Source: Bacteroidota bacterium
GTDB taxonomy: Bacteria; Bacteroidota; Ignavibacteria; Kryptoniales; JAKASW01
Direction: 5' to 3'
DNA length: 64,000 nucleotides
Assembly: GCA_023381615.1 (NCBI GenBank)
Contig: JAMCQL010000022.1
Span: 1 to 64,000 of the forward strand
Shown here piece after piece: positions 51,239 to 59,813 of this stretch. Position 1 is the stretch's first letter; the number at the start of each line of letters is the position of its first letter. The position numbers and the translations under genes are program-made. The notes beneath the pieces were generated by a model, which did no database searches, was not told where the DNA came from, and saw only the letters and a program-made list of their open reading frames with translations.

Positions 51239-54037
51239 ATGATAGGACTTTGGTTTGTTGTTTTGCTTCTTTCCTTAGGTTGGTATCCACTGACAGGAAT
51301 TTACGAGCCTGCCGATATCAATTACCATGCACCGCTGTGGTTCTCAGCTGCCGCGCTGGCGGTCTCGTCTGTGCTCATTCTGCTCTTGATGGTAAAACGA
51401 ACGCGAGACAAGAACGATTCCAACATTCCTCTATTGCATTATTCCCTGTTGCAAATTATTGCCCCTGTACCCTGGAGGCTGACTGTCCTTTCTATCTCAT
51501 CGCTTGTCTTTTCTTTGTTGATCCCGTTTCCTTATAACATTTCTGGCCTCTTGCTTCTTGCCTCTACTCTCTTTGCCTTTCCCGACCAGAGTGTACTCGG
51601 AAAACGCTCCACCACGGTTTTGACTCGGATCTCAGATTCCTTCTTCGTATGCGGGGTAATCCTCGCGGTCCAGACTGCTATCCTGCCGTTCTTCTTTCTC
51701 TTTGCATCGCGTTTCCATCATGCGGATTTCCTGGCACCCGTTATGACTTCTCTTTTGAACATCTTCGGAGCGCCTGCGTCTTTCTCAGACGGGCACCTGA
51801 ATGTTCAAATTGCCGATAAGATCTATCCATTCATCGTATCATTCGATGGGCTGGGTCTGTACGTATCATTGAATATCCTCGCTGGCGCTTTCGCTTTCTT
51901 TTTTCTATTTAAATCGCCGCGTAAGTATTATCTGATCCTCCCTGTTTTGTTGCTGCTCTTTATGATTGCCCGATATGTCGGCGTAATCTTAATATTCCTG
52001 GAGCTTGAGCAGGTAAATATGCTCTGGCGTTTAGATGTGCTCACGGTGAGTTTGCTGCCACTGCCGTTTATCCTGGCTTGGCTGTTTCCAGAGGTATCTC
52101 TCCTTACGCTTTATAACTCACCCCCTCCGCCTTCGGCGGTTTCCCCCTCTCTAAATTTTAGAGAGGAGAACAAAGGGGGTGAGTTCAAACCAAGAGGGCA
52201 GAGATCTCTTGTTTGGTTTGCGATATCCATGGCCACACTTGGCATCTCCTTTGTCACATTTTTTGGCTTTACCGATCCTGGAACGAACAAGGGAGGAAAA
52301 ATCTTATTAGATGAAGGCAACAGCAATTGGGAGTGGACAACCCAGCGCTTTGACACGATATGGTACGACCAGAGGTCCACATACAATTATTATTCCATGG
52401 CACAGTACCTCAAGTACTTCTACCACGTCGACCAGAAGTCCGAGCCGATAACAAAAAACCTTCTCAGGAACTACGACATCCTCTTCATCAAGACACCAAC
52501 AAAGCCTTTTTCCCCGAACGAGCTTGCCGCAATTAAAGAGTTTGTCAGACGCGGCGGGGGGCTTTTACTGGTCGGAGATCATACCAATGTTTTTGGGATT
52601 ACAACGAACCTTAATCCCATAGCAGAACGGTTCGGAATGAGATTCAGGTATGATGCACAGTACGATTTAAACGGCGATCTCTCTGACTACTCCAAACCAA
52701 AGATTTTACCCGATCCTGTTGTTCAGCACATGCCCCCTTTCATGTTCGAGACAAGCTGCATGCTGGATGTTCCGCTTATGGCTGAGAATTCAATAATAGG
52801 GTACGGCATAAAGTCGGTTGGTGCAGATTACTCCCAGGCAAATTTCTTTCCGGCAGACGCAGGAGATGCCACGAACACCGAGTTCGGTCTTTTTGTCCAG
52901 GCAGCCGGAGTGCCCTATGGAAAAGGACGGATATTTCTTCTCAGCGACAGCACGCCATGGTCCAACTTTTCCATGTTCATGCCCGGTAAACCGGAGCTGC
53001 TCCTTGGTATCATGGAATGGCTGAACAGGGAAAACAGCATTCTCGGCCTCATCCATCCCATCTCAGCGCTGAGCGCTCTCCTTTCAATGATTGCCCTGAT
53101 CGTTTTGGCTCGGAGGGTTGATCGTCACACGATCATCTTTGTTGCGCTTTCAGTCAGCTTCCTCCTCGTACCGCTATCAACGCTGAGCTTGGAGAGCTTT
53201 AACTTGTCGACCTATCCTGCCGCGAAACCACATTCTCACTTCCTGAAAGTCGACTTCGAAACGGAGCACTCCGATATTGAGCTGCCAGTCCTGCACCTTG
53301 CAATGAATGCAGAGAGAGCTTACGACACTTTCTATATATGGCTCCAGCGTCTTAACTACGTCCCCTCCGTGAAGTCGTCTTACATGGATGCTTTGCAGGA
53401 TGGCAATGCTGTGGTAATAATCAATCCGGATAAGCCTTTTCGGCAAGATGAGATCAGTGCAACGAAACAATTTTTGTCGAGAGGCGGGAAGCTGCTGATA
53501 ATGGACGATTCGCGGTACGCGCACTTTGCTGTCAGCAACCAACTATTGCCTGCGTTCCATGAACAACTAGTTTCCACCGACACGATTGGACTGCCGGTGC
53601 TTTTCTCGAAAGACACCGCGAATGCTTACCCGGTCTCTTCTGTGGCCGCCGGTCAGGTAATTGGAGGGACGCCAATTTTGTATGCCCGCATGGAGAATTC
53701 CATTCGGATGCCAGGTAGACCCGGTCTGGAGAAGGATGCACCGAGAATTCGGCGACCCGCATTCGGCTTGAGATTCAAGCCCGCGATTCCTCCGAATCCT
53801 GCTCTCTCCCGCAGAAGTTTGTTGAAGCCTTCCGGCGTCGCAACCCCGGCAGCGGTCGTCTTGACCGTGGGAAAGGGTGTGCTTGTCACGATGGCAACGT
53901 CGTTCCTCTTCTCCGACCGGTATATGGGATTCAGCTCGGCGATCCCTGATGCAAACATGCGAAGAATTTATGAGTTAGAATATTGGATATTTCAGAAAGA
54001 ACTTCGACTAACTCCAAAACACTTAAGCGGCGAATAA
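51239..54037 (+). CDS. Large fused membrane protein: exosortase-like region plus two GATase-like domains
   Basis: 932 residues. About ten helices fill residues 1-300. There SDGHLNVQIADKIYPFIVSF and DGLGLYVSLNI resemble the exosortase core, but with aspartate where the catalytic cysteine would be, and VLLLLFMIARYVG resembles its arginine motif (weak, by eye). After a helix near 325 comes an extracytoplasmic GATase-like domain with EFVRRGGGLLLVGDHTN (about 440), more helices (about 600-650), and a second such domain with FLSRGGKLLIMDDSRY (about 755). It is the fused counterpart of the split pair 41745/42820. Residues about 292-316 are coded by an inserted palindromic repeat. An arginine/proline-rich stretch near 820-860 may be another insertion. 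AAGGAG supports the ATG. Confidence 0.78.
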   Translation: MIGLWFVVLLLSLGWYPLTGIYEPADINYHAPLWFSAAALAVSSVLILLLMVKRTRDKNDSNIPLLHYSLLQIIAPVPWRLTVLSISSLVFSLLIPFPYNISGLLLLASTLFAFPDQSVLGKRSTTVLTRISDSFFVCGVILAVQTAILPFFFLFASRFHHADFLAPVMTSLLNIFGAPASFSDGHLNVQIADKIYPFIVSFDGLGLYVSLNILAGAFAFFFLFKSPRKYYLILPVLLLLFMIARYVGVILIFLELEQVNMLWRLDVLTVSLLPLPFILAWLFPEVSLLTLYNSPPPPSAVSPSLNFREENKGGEFKPRGQRSLVWFAISMATLGISFVTFFGFTDPGTNKGGKILLDEGNSNWEWTTQRFDTIWYDQRSTYNYYSMAQYLKYFYHVDQKSEPITKNLLRNYDILFIKTPTKPFSPNELAAIKEFVRRGGGLLLVGDHTNVFGITTNLNPIAERFGMRFRYDAQYDLNGDLSDYSKPKILPDPVVQHMPPFMFETSCMLDVPLMAENSIIGYGIKSVGADYSQANFFPADAGDATNTEFGLFVQAAGVPYGKGRIFLLSDSTPWSNFSMFMPGKPELLLGIMEWLNRENSILGLIHPISALSALLSMIALIVLARRVDRHTIIFVALSVSFLLVPLSTLSLESFNLSTYPAAKPHSHFLKVDFETEHSDIELPVLHLAMNAERAYDTFYIWLQRLNYVPSVKSSYMDALQDGNAVVIINPDKPFRQDEISATKQFLSRGGKLLIMDDSRYAHFAVSNQLLPAFHEQLVSTDTIGLPVLFSKDTANAYPVSSVAAGQVIGGTPILYARMENSIRMPGRPGLEKDAPRIRRPAFGLRFKPAIPPNPALSRRSLLKPSGVATPAAVVLTVGKGVLVTMATSFLFSDRYMGFSSAIPDANMRRIYELEYWIFQKELRLTPKHLSGE
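52115..52185. mobile_element. AACTCACC palindromic element inside a coding sequence
   Basis: Perfect 12-bp outer ends AACTCACCCCCT (52115-52126) and AGGGGGTGAGTT (52174-52185) enclose two hairpins: CCGCC-TTC-GGCGG (52127-52139) and CTCTCTAAA-T-TTTAGAGAG (52147-52165). The frame stays open through it, adding about 24 residues (from NSPPPPSAVSPSLNF on) in a loop between two helices. An intergenic relative is at 25610-25666. Confidence 0.75.
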
Positions 54038-54084
54038 AGCGATGCCTCTTGCAGAGCATGCGGAAAGTGATCAGGAAATTCCAT

Positions 54085-54165
54085 ACGACAGAGGGCACAA
54101 AGAAGAGCCTCAAAGGTCACAAAGACGCAGTGGGAGAAATACGCCTCTCATTGCGCTCTTTGTGA
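54085..54165. repeat. CACAAAG-type dispersed repeat at the 5' end of the TolC-like gene
   Basis: GAGGGCACAAAGAAGAG and GGTCACAAAGACGCAGTGG on the left face CATTGCGCTCTTTGTGAAAA on the right. It is the same type of arm as at 7425, 21251 and 42700. It overlaps the region between the end of the 932-residue protein and the probable start of the TolC-like protein. Confidence 0.5.
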
Positions 54166-55676
54166 AAATCTCGGTGATCCTCGCGGTTAATATTATTTCA
54201 TCATTCGACTCGTGTGTATGTTCTCAATTATCTTATCATGGTACATTGCAAAACGACACACTTTCTCTTTATAGTACGATTCAATACGCATTGAGTCACA
54301 ACGAGACTCTCTTGTATCCCATCGATCAGAATTTCCTTTCTGCGCGTGCTGAGCTCAAATCGTCGGAAGCCGCTTATAACCCAACGCTAAATGCCTCCGC
54401 AAATCTATATAGAAACTTCAACAAAGCGGAGTTGTCCGCCCCCGGTGCAGTAGGCACTTCATACTTCACGTCATATTCACAGCAAATATGGCCCAGCCTC
54501 AATCTGCAGCAAACTTTCCTGACACCGTTCGGGAGCAAGGTGACACTCGGTGCAGGGATGCAAACTGGCATTTCAGGTCTGTCTTCATTCAGCTACCAGA
54601 CTACTCCTCAACTCACTCTTTCTTATCAGCAACCGCTATCGGCGTCGGGCATCGAGTCGGGGCACGCGGATATTGTCTCAGCAAAACGATCATATTTGAA
54701 TTCGCAAATGGGGTACCAACTTCAAAAAGAACAGTTCATCCTGTTGGTGGTACAGTCGTATTTTCAATTGTGGCAATCTGTGAGAAGTGTCGACCAGTCC
54801 GAGCGGGATTTTGAATCGACAAAAAGAGTGTTGGAAATTGCCGAATTGAAACTGAAGTCCGGCAGCATTTCTGAGTTTGAAGTGATCAACCTGCGTGTTC
54901 AAAACAGATTCTCTGAGGACAACTTGCTGCAGGCACGGAATAATCTGGAGACTCAGGGCATTTCTTTCTACAGATTAATCGGAGACACGGCTGATATGTG
55001 GCACCCCGGCATAGTTGTCCAACTCGACTCGTACATTCCACTGGATAGTATGACCATTAGTCTGGATTCTGCTGTCTCGATCGCACTCAATCGCAGAATC
55101 GAGCTGAAACAGGGAGAGATAGCGATAGAGCAGTCCCGACTGACTCGCGAGCAGACCGCCAGTACTCTGTCGCCGACGCTGCAGCTTCAAGCAAATTACA
55201 ACTTCAGCTCTCAATATGAGCCGACATTCATAAACTCCCTCACACTCCTTCCGAATTATGGCTGGGGTCTGCAGGCGTCAATTTCAATACCCCTTTGGGA
55301 TGGCGGCAGGACTTCGGCAAATATCGAGGCAGCGGACAGAAATCTTTCGATCCAGAAAAAGAATCTTTCTCTTCTTAAGGAAAGCGTCGTCATTGATATC
55401 GAGAACCGTTACAGGACATTAGAGCTTGACCTTGGCCGTTTAAATTCGCTGGGTCTAAATCTTGAAGCAGCAAAGGAGGCATTGGAAATAGCAGAGCTTA
55501 GATTTCAGTCCGGCCAGATCTCGTCCACCGAAATAGAAGATATAAGAAACCGTTATAACACAGCTGAGAACACGCTCAACCAGGCAAAGATTTCTTGCGT
55601 CTTAGAACGAGCGGGCTTGGCTGAGGCGATGGGTGAACTCTCTCAATGGATTGAAACATTAAAGAGAGGAAAATGA
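54162..55676 (+). CDS. TolC-family outer-membrane efflux protein
   Basis: 504 residues from a GTG at 54162, which gives a proper signal peptide (KISVILAVNIISSFDS). An ATG at 54042 would add 40 charged residues coded by repeat sequence and is less likely; no good ribosome site marks either. The protein has the two-fold TolC pattern: coiled-coil helices with QSYFQLWQSVRSVDQSERDF and ELKLKSGSISEFEVINLRVQ in the first half, and ENRYRTLELDLGRL, LRFQSGQISSTEIEDIRNRY in the second. It forms the outer channel of a tripartite exporter with the next two genes; its stop overlaps the next start by four bases. Confidence 0.88.
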   Translation: MKISVILAVNIISSFDSCVCSQLSYHGTLQNDTLSLYSTIQYALSHNETLLYPIDQNFLSARAELKSSEAAYNPTLNASANLYRNFNKAELSAPGAVGTSYFTSYSQQIWPSLNLQQTFLTPFGSKVTLGAGMQTGISGLSSFSYQTTPQLTLSYQQPLSASGIESGHADIVSAKRSYLNSQMGYQLQKEQFILLVVQSYFQLWQSVRSVDQSERDFESTKRVLEIAELKLKSGSISEFEVINLRVQNRFSEDNLLQARNNLETQGISFYRLIGDTADMWHPGIVVQLDSYIPLDSMTISLDSAVSIALNRRIELKQGEIAIEQSRLTREQTASTLSPTLQLQANYNFSSQYEPTFINSLTLLPNYGWGLQASISIPLWDGGRTSANIEAADRNLSIQKKNLSLLKESVVIDIENRYRTLELDLGRLNSLGLNLEAAKEALEIAELRFQSGQISSTEIEDIRNRYNTAENTLNQAKISCVLERAGLAEAMGELSQWIETLKRGK

Positions 55677-56797
55677 TTCGAACTGTCCTGATAGGAATCG
55701 TCGTGATTGCATTGGGGAGTGCTGCCTACTTTTACTTGTCTGTTGGTAGAAAAGACGCAAAGTCAATTCCCGTCAAATTGGAGCCCGTGCGATGTGGTAC
55801 ATTTGTTGCCAGCGTTTCCGCAGAGGGGACGATTGTTGCACGTAGGAAAGAGACGTTGGTCTCACCGATTGCAGGAACCGTGCATGACAAAGGGATCAAG
55901 GTCGGTGAGCATGTCAGGAAAGGCGCAATCATAGCTTATGTTAGTCTCTCTCAGGAAGATGCTGTGAAGAAGAAGCAGGATTATGAATTTGCCAGGATGG
56001 ATCTGGACGTCTTGGTGGAACAGCTCGCAGGATCCAAGCAGCTTTTGAAGGCGAAAGCAATTTCAGAGCAGGACTTCAAGGCGCTGGAGATCAGGAAGCT
56101 CAAGCAGGAAATGACGGTGCATAATCTTCACGATGACCTTATGAGTAAACCGGCAAGAGTAAGTTTCGACGGCATCTTAGTCGAGAAACAATTCAACGAT
56201 GGCGATCACGTCTCTACAGGAGCTTCTTTATGCACTTTAATTGATCCCCGCTCCCTCGTCGTACAGATAAGCGTCCCTCAGCACCTGATGGCAGACATAA
56301 AACTTGGACGGCCTGTGGAATACAGCTCAGATACATTTCAGAGGAGACTCGAAGGCAAGGTCATCGAGCTCCCGGTCATTGCGAACGATAAGACAAATCA
56401 ACAGAATGGGATGCCTGGCACAGAGCCGGAGTTTTCCGTCATCGCCATGATAGATGCTAAATCTGATAAATTCCTGATTGGTTCGAGGGTCACGGCAAAC
56501 TTCATACTCGCAGTAGATCAGGAGGCGCTGTTTGTTCCTGAAGATGCCGTGCTCTTCAGGGAAGGGCATCCGGTTGTCTTTGTCTTGTCATCAGGGCGCG
56601 CTGTTCAGAAGCAAGTGAAGCTGGGACTTACTAATGATCATTTCGTAGAAATCCTGAGCGGCCTTGGTAAAACGGACACTGTTGTGACTACGGGCAATAT
56701 TGATCTGGCAGATGGAAATAAGATAGAGAACAAGGAGAATGGGAAGAGTATTTATCCGTCAAAATCTCGAAGCGGGCCTATTTTCGTTCCGCAATAA
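55673..56797 (+). CDS. Periplasmic adaptor protein (HlyD/MacA-like)
   Basis: 374 residues. An N-terminal helix anchors it; then a lipoyl-like half (SPIAGTVHDKGIKVGEHVRK), an alpha-hairpin (about 100-160), the second lipoyl half (RVSFDGILVEKQFNDGDHVS), and beta-barrel and membrane-proximal domains (LFVPEDAVLFREGHPVVFVL). It bridges an inner-membrane permease and the TolC-like channel. It overlaps tolC-like by four bases (ATGA) and the permease gene by 59 bases. Confidence 0.9.
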   Translation: MIRTVLIGIVVIALGSAAYFYLSVGRKDAKSIPVKLEPVRCGTFVASVSAEGTIVARRKETLVSPIAGTVHDKGIKVGEHVRKGAIIAYVSLSQEDAVKKKQDYEFARMDLDVLVEQLAGSKQLLKAKAISEQDFKALEIRKLKQEMTVHNLHDDLMSKPARVSFDGILVEKQFNDGDHVSTGASLCTLIDPRSLVVQISVPQHLMADIKLGRPVEYSSDTFQRRLEGKVIELPVIANDKTNQQNGMPGTEPEFSVIAMIDAKSDKFLIGSRVTANFILAVDQEALFVPEDAVLFREGHPVVFVLSSGRAVQKQVKLGLTNDHFVEILSGLGKTDTVVTTGNIDLADGNKIENKENGKSIYPSKSRSGPIFVPQ

Positions 56798-57992
56798 CCC
56801 GCTGCGTTCTACGCTTACCATAACCGGGATTGTAGTCGGAATCGCTGCCGTTGTCGCGGTGCTCTCAATAGGGAAAGGGAATCAGGCTAAGATAGAAGTG
56901 GAGGTGGAGAAGATGGGGCCATCCTTGTTCTGGGTCGAGCCTCAATCCAGCTTCTCCATGAGTCAGGTCGGCACATCGATGATGCTCTCCGTTTCAAGGA
57001 CTGCGCATAATCTCACGATCAGGGATGCAGCACTCATAAAAAAAAGATGTACCCTCGTAAAGTATGTCGCGCCTGCATCTTCTTTCTTCGTTCAGGGAAC
57101 ACTTGATGGAAAGACGGTTCAGCTCAATGTGGTTGCAACCACACCAGAATATCAAAGAGTGAAGTCACTCCAGCTTGTGGAGGGGAGATATATATGCGAC
57201 ATGGACATGAAGGAATTGAATAACATTTGCGTTGTTGAGGAGAATCCTGGATTGGACCTGGTTTCCAAAGACGGCCATCATCTAACCATTAACGGCACCC
57301 CATTTCGAGTTGTAGGCGTAATCAAAAAGGAAAGCGCTTTCTTGCCCACATTTACTTCTGCCGTAGTGCATGTTCCCTTGACAGTTGCTCAAAATGATTC
57401 CTACGCCGGTAATTCAATTCAGCGCATCTATTGCCTTGCAGATAAGACAGCCGGCAGTTCAGGCGTCGAACAAGCCAAACGCCAGGTGGAGGAGGTTCTT
57501 ACGACGAGTCTAAGGATAACTAATGCCGGCGTTACAAATGAGAATCTCCCGTTTCAAGTCCTTTCTTCACGGGACGTTTTCGAGCGGGCGGAGTCGATGG
57601 TCAAAACAGCAACGATGGTAACCGCTGGCATCGGGATGCTCTCTTTGTTTGTTGGCGGGATCGGGATCATGAACATCCTTCTTGCATCCGTAACTGAGAG
57701 GACAAGAGAAATCGGAGTGAGGAAAACCGTTGGGGCGAGAAAGAGGGACATATTGCTGCAGTTCCTGTTCGAGTCAATTGTCCTCAGTTTGACTGGAGGT
57801 GTGTTAGGAGTGTTGATAGGTGTTTTTTTTGGAAAGCCTCTGGGAGCGATGATAGGTGTACCTGCGGTGCTTTCCGTCGATGCGATCCTTGCAGGTTTCT
57901 CTTTCTCAATTGCGACCGGGATGGTCTTCGGAGTCTATCCTGCCTGGAAAGCGGGAAGAATGTCTCCGGTGGACGCCTTAAGATACGAGTGA
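56739..57992 (+). CDS. MacB/FtsX-type ABC permease without an ATPase domain
   Basis: 417 residues. An N-terminal helix near FRNNPLRSTLTITGIVVGIA is followed by a large periplasmic MacB_PCD domain (about 50-280). Three C-terminal helices carry the FtsX motif, with GGIGIMNILLASVTERTREI and GVRKTVGARKRDILLQFLFE. E. coli MacB has an ATPase fused at its N-terminus; here none is fused and none lies nearby, so the ATPase must come from elsewhere. It may export the secreted products of the locus, which is inference from position. The long 59-base overlap with the adaptor gene suggests coupling. Confidence 0.9.
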   Translation: MGRVFIRQNLEAGLFSFRNNPLRSTLTITGIVVGIAAVVAVLSIGKGNQAKIEVEVEKMGPSLFWVEPQSSFSMSQVGTSMMLSVSRTAHNLTIRDAALIKKRCTLVKYVAPASSFFVQGTLDGKTVQLNVVATTPEYQRVKSLQLVEGRYICDMDMKELNNICVVEENPGLDLVSKDGHHLTINGTPFRVVGVIKKESAFLPTFTSAVVHVPLTVAQNDSYAGNSIQRIYCLADKTAGSSGVEQAKRQVEEVLTTSLRITNAGVTNENLPFQVLSSRDVFERAESMVKTATMVTAGIGMLSLFVGGIGIMNILLASVTERTREIGVRKTVGARKRDILLQFLFESIVLSLTGGVLGVLIGVFFGKPLGAMIGVPAVLSVDAILAGFSFSIATGMVFGVYPAWKAGRMSPVDALRYE

Positions 57993-58050
57993 AAATGTGG
58001 CACTAACTACCGCAATTGCGTTTCACAATTTACAGGTTTAAATTGACGCA

Positions 58051-59136
58051 GTGAAGAAAGAGAAGAACAAAGTTCAGGAAGAGACAAATAAACACCGTGG
58101 AGTAGCGCCGGAGCAGGTTGATGACGATGCCCGATTCGACAGAGCGCTTCGTCCGAAACTGCTTGACGATTTTGTCGGACAGAAAAAGATTGTTGAAAAG
58201 CTGAGGGTTTTTATCGAAGCGGCGAAGAAACGCAAAGAAGCCTTGGATCACGTTCTGCTGATGGGTCCGCCCGGACTCGGGAAAACAACTCTGGCAAACA
58301 TCATTGCAAATGAGCTTGGCTCTGACATAACCTCTACAACCGGTCCATCGCTTGAGAGACCAGGCGATCTTGCGGGAATTTTGACTTCGATCGAAAGTAA
58401 AGTTGTTGTTTTTATTGACGAAGTTCACAGGATGCCGGCGGCGGTCGAAGAAATTTTGTACGGTGCGATGGAGGACTATAAACTTTCGATTGTTGTCGAT
58501 CGCGGACCCGGCGCGCGCAATGTTCAGCTTAACGTGAAGCCATTTACACTTGTTGCCGCAACAACTCGCGCCGGACTCCTCAGCAATCCCTTCAGGTCTC
58601 GATTTGGAATCATCGAACGCCTTGAATACTACGAAGACAACGAACTGCACAGGATCGTTACACGCTCGGCAGATATTTTGAAGGTGGAGATTGAAAGAGA
58701 AGCGGCGGCTGAAATTGCCCGACGAAGTCGTGGAACGCCACGAATAGCAAATCGCCTCTTGAGGCGTACCCGCGATTTTGCCGAGGTTAAGGGTGAAAAC
58801 AAAATCACATTGGAAATAGCAAAGCACGCGCTGGACAAGCTCGAGGTTGATAAAACGGGGCTTGACGAAATGGATAAGAAAATCCTCTCGACCATAATTG
58901 ACTTTTATAAGGGCGGACCGGTCGGTGTCAGCGCCATTGCCGCCGTTGTCAGCGAGGATTCCGGAACGATTGAAGAAGTCTATGAACCTTTTCTTTTACA
59001 GAAAGGCTACCTTAGAAGAACGCTAAGGGGCAGAGAAGCCACCGATAAGGCTTACGAGCTTCTTGATAAGAAGAAAATATCATCGAGACAACTTCAGATG
59101 CCAATCGACGAATCGAACAGAAAACCTGACGCCTGA
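58051..59136 (+). CDS. ruvB: Holliday junction branch migration helicase RuvB
   Basis: Hexameric AAA+ motor that drives Holliday junctions with RuvA. The 361-residue protein starts at a GTG (58051). [20 protein letters not shown] precedes Walker [13 protein letters not shown] near residue 70; Walker B is [10 protein letters not shown], then [19 protein letters not shown] with the sensor and arginine finger, and a C-terminal winged helix with [16 protein letters not shown]. The first 25 residues are an extra charged stretch. The start lacks a strong ribosome site. Confidence 0.96.
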   Translation: MKKEKNKVQEETNKHRGVAPEQVDDDARFDRALRPKLLDDFVGQKKIVEKLRVFIEAAKKRKEALDHVLLMGPPGLGKTTLANIIANELGSDITSTTGPSLERPGDLAGILTSIESKVVVFIDEVHRMPAAVEEILYGAMEDYKLSIVVDRGPGARNVQLNVKPFTLVAATTRAGLLSNPFRSRFGIIERLEYYEDNELHRIVTRSADILKVEIEREAAAEIARRSRGTPRIANRLLRRTRDFAEVKGENKITLEIAKHALDKLEVDKTGLDEMDKKILSTIIDFYKGGPVGVSAIAAVVSEDSGTIEEVYEPFLLQKGYLRRTLRGREATDKAYELLDKKKISSRQLQMPIDESNRKPDA

Positions 59137-59219
59137 AGTCACGTCAAGAAAACTAACTTTCACTCCGATTTTAACTTCCTTATGAAAACACTGGTCTGAA
59201 AAATTAAATATCAGAACGA

Positions 59220-59813
59220 ATGGTAAAGCCGGGTTATAGTCCACTTCCACTTGAGTTTTATCAAAGAGACACACTGGAGCTTGTGCCGAAGATTCTTGGG
59301 AAGATCCTCGTAAGGAAAATTCGGGGACAGGTGCTTGCCGGGAGGATTGTGGAGATAGAAGCTTACGTAGGAAGTGATCCTGCGAGTCATGCTGCGCGTG
59401 GTATGACTGAAAGAAATAAAGTGATGTACGAAGACGGCGGCGTTGCCTATGTCTACTTTACATACGGTATGCATTTCTGTTTCAACATTGTCACGGGCAA
59501 GAGAGGGTTCCCTGAGGCTTTTCTCGTCCGTGCGTTGGAACCAGTTTGCGGAATTGAAGAGATGAAAAAAGGGAGAGGTACCGATGTAATTCGCAATTTG
59601 ACCAATGGCCCGGCGAAACTTTGTCAGGCAATGGACATTGACCGGAAATTGAATGGGGTGAGACTAAACGGCGACAGGTTATTTATCGCAGATGATGGTT
59701 TTACGGTGCCCAAGGAGGAGATTGAAAGTTCCACAAGGATTGGGATAAGAGTCGGGACGGAGTTGGAGTGGAGATTCTTTCTAAAGGGGAACGAGTTTGT
59801 AAGTAAACGTTAG
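59220..59813 (+). CDS. 3-methyladenine DNA glycosylase (AAG/MPG family)
   Basis: Base-excision repair enzyme that removes alkylated purines. The 197-residue protein has LVPKILGKILVRK, the catalytic-site EIEAYVGSDPASHAARGMT with the activating glutamate, MYEDGGVAYVYFTYGMHFCF, and LTNGPAKLCQAMDI near the C-terminus. All family motifs are present. It follows ruvB by 83 bases without visible signal and converges on the next minus-strand gene, overlapping its end by four bases. Confidence 0.94.
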   Translation: MVKPGYSPLPLEFYQRDTLELVPKILGKILVRKIRGQVLAGRIVEIEAYVGSDPASHAARGMTERNKVMYEDGGVAYVYFTYGMHFCFNIVTGKRGFPEAFLVRALEPVCGIEEMKKGRGTDVIRNLTNGPAKLCQAMDIDRKLNGVRLNGDRLFIADDGFTVPKEEIESSTRIGIRVGTELEWRFFLKGNEFVSKR

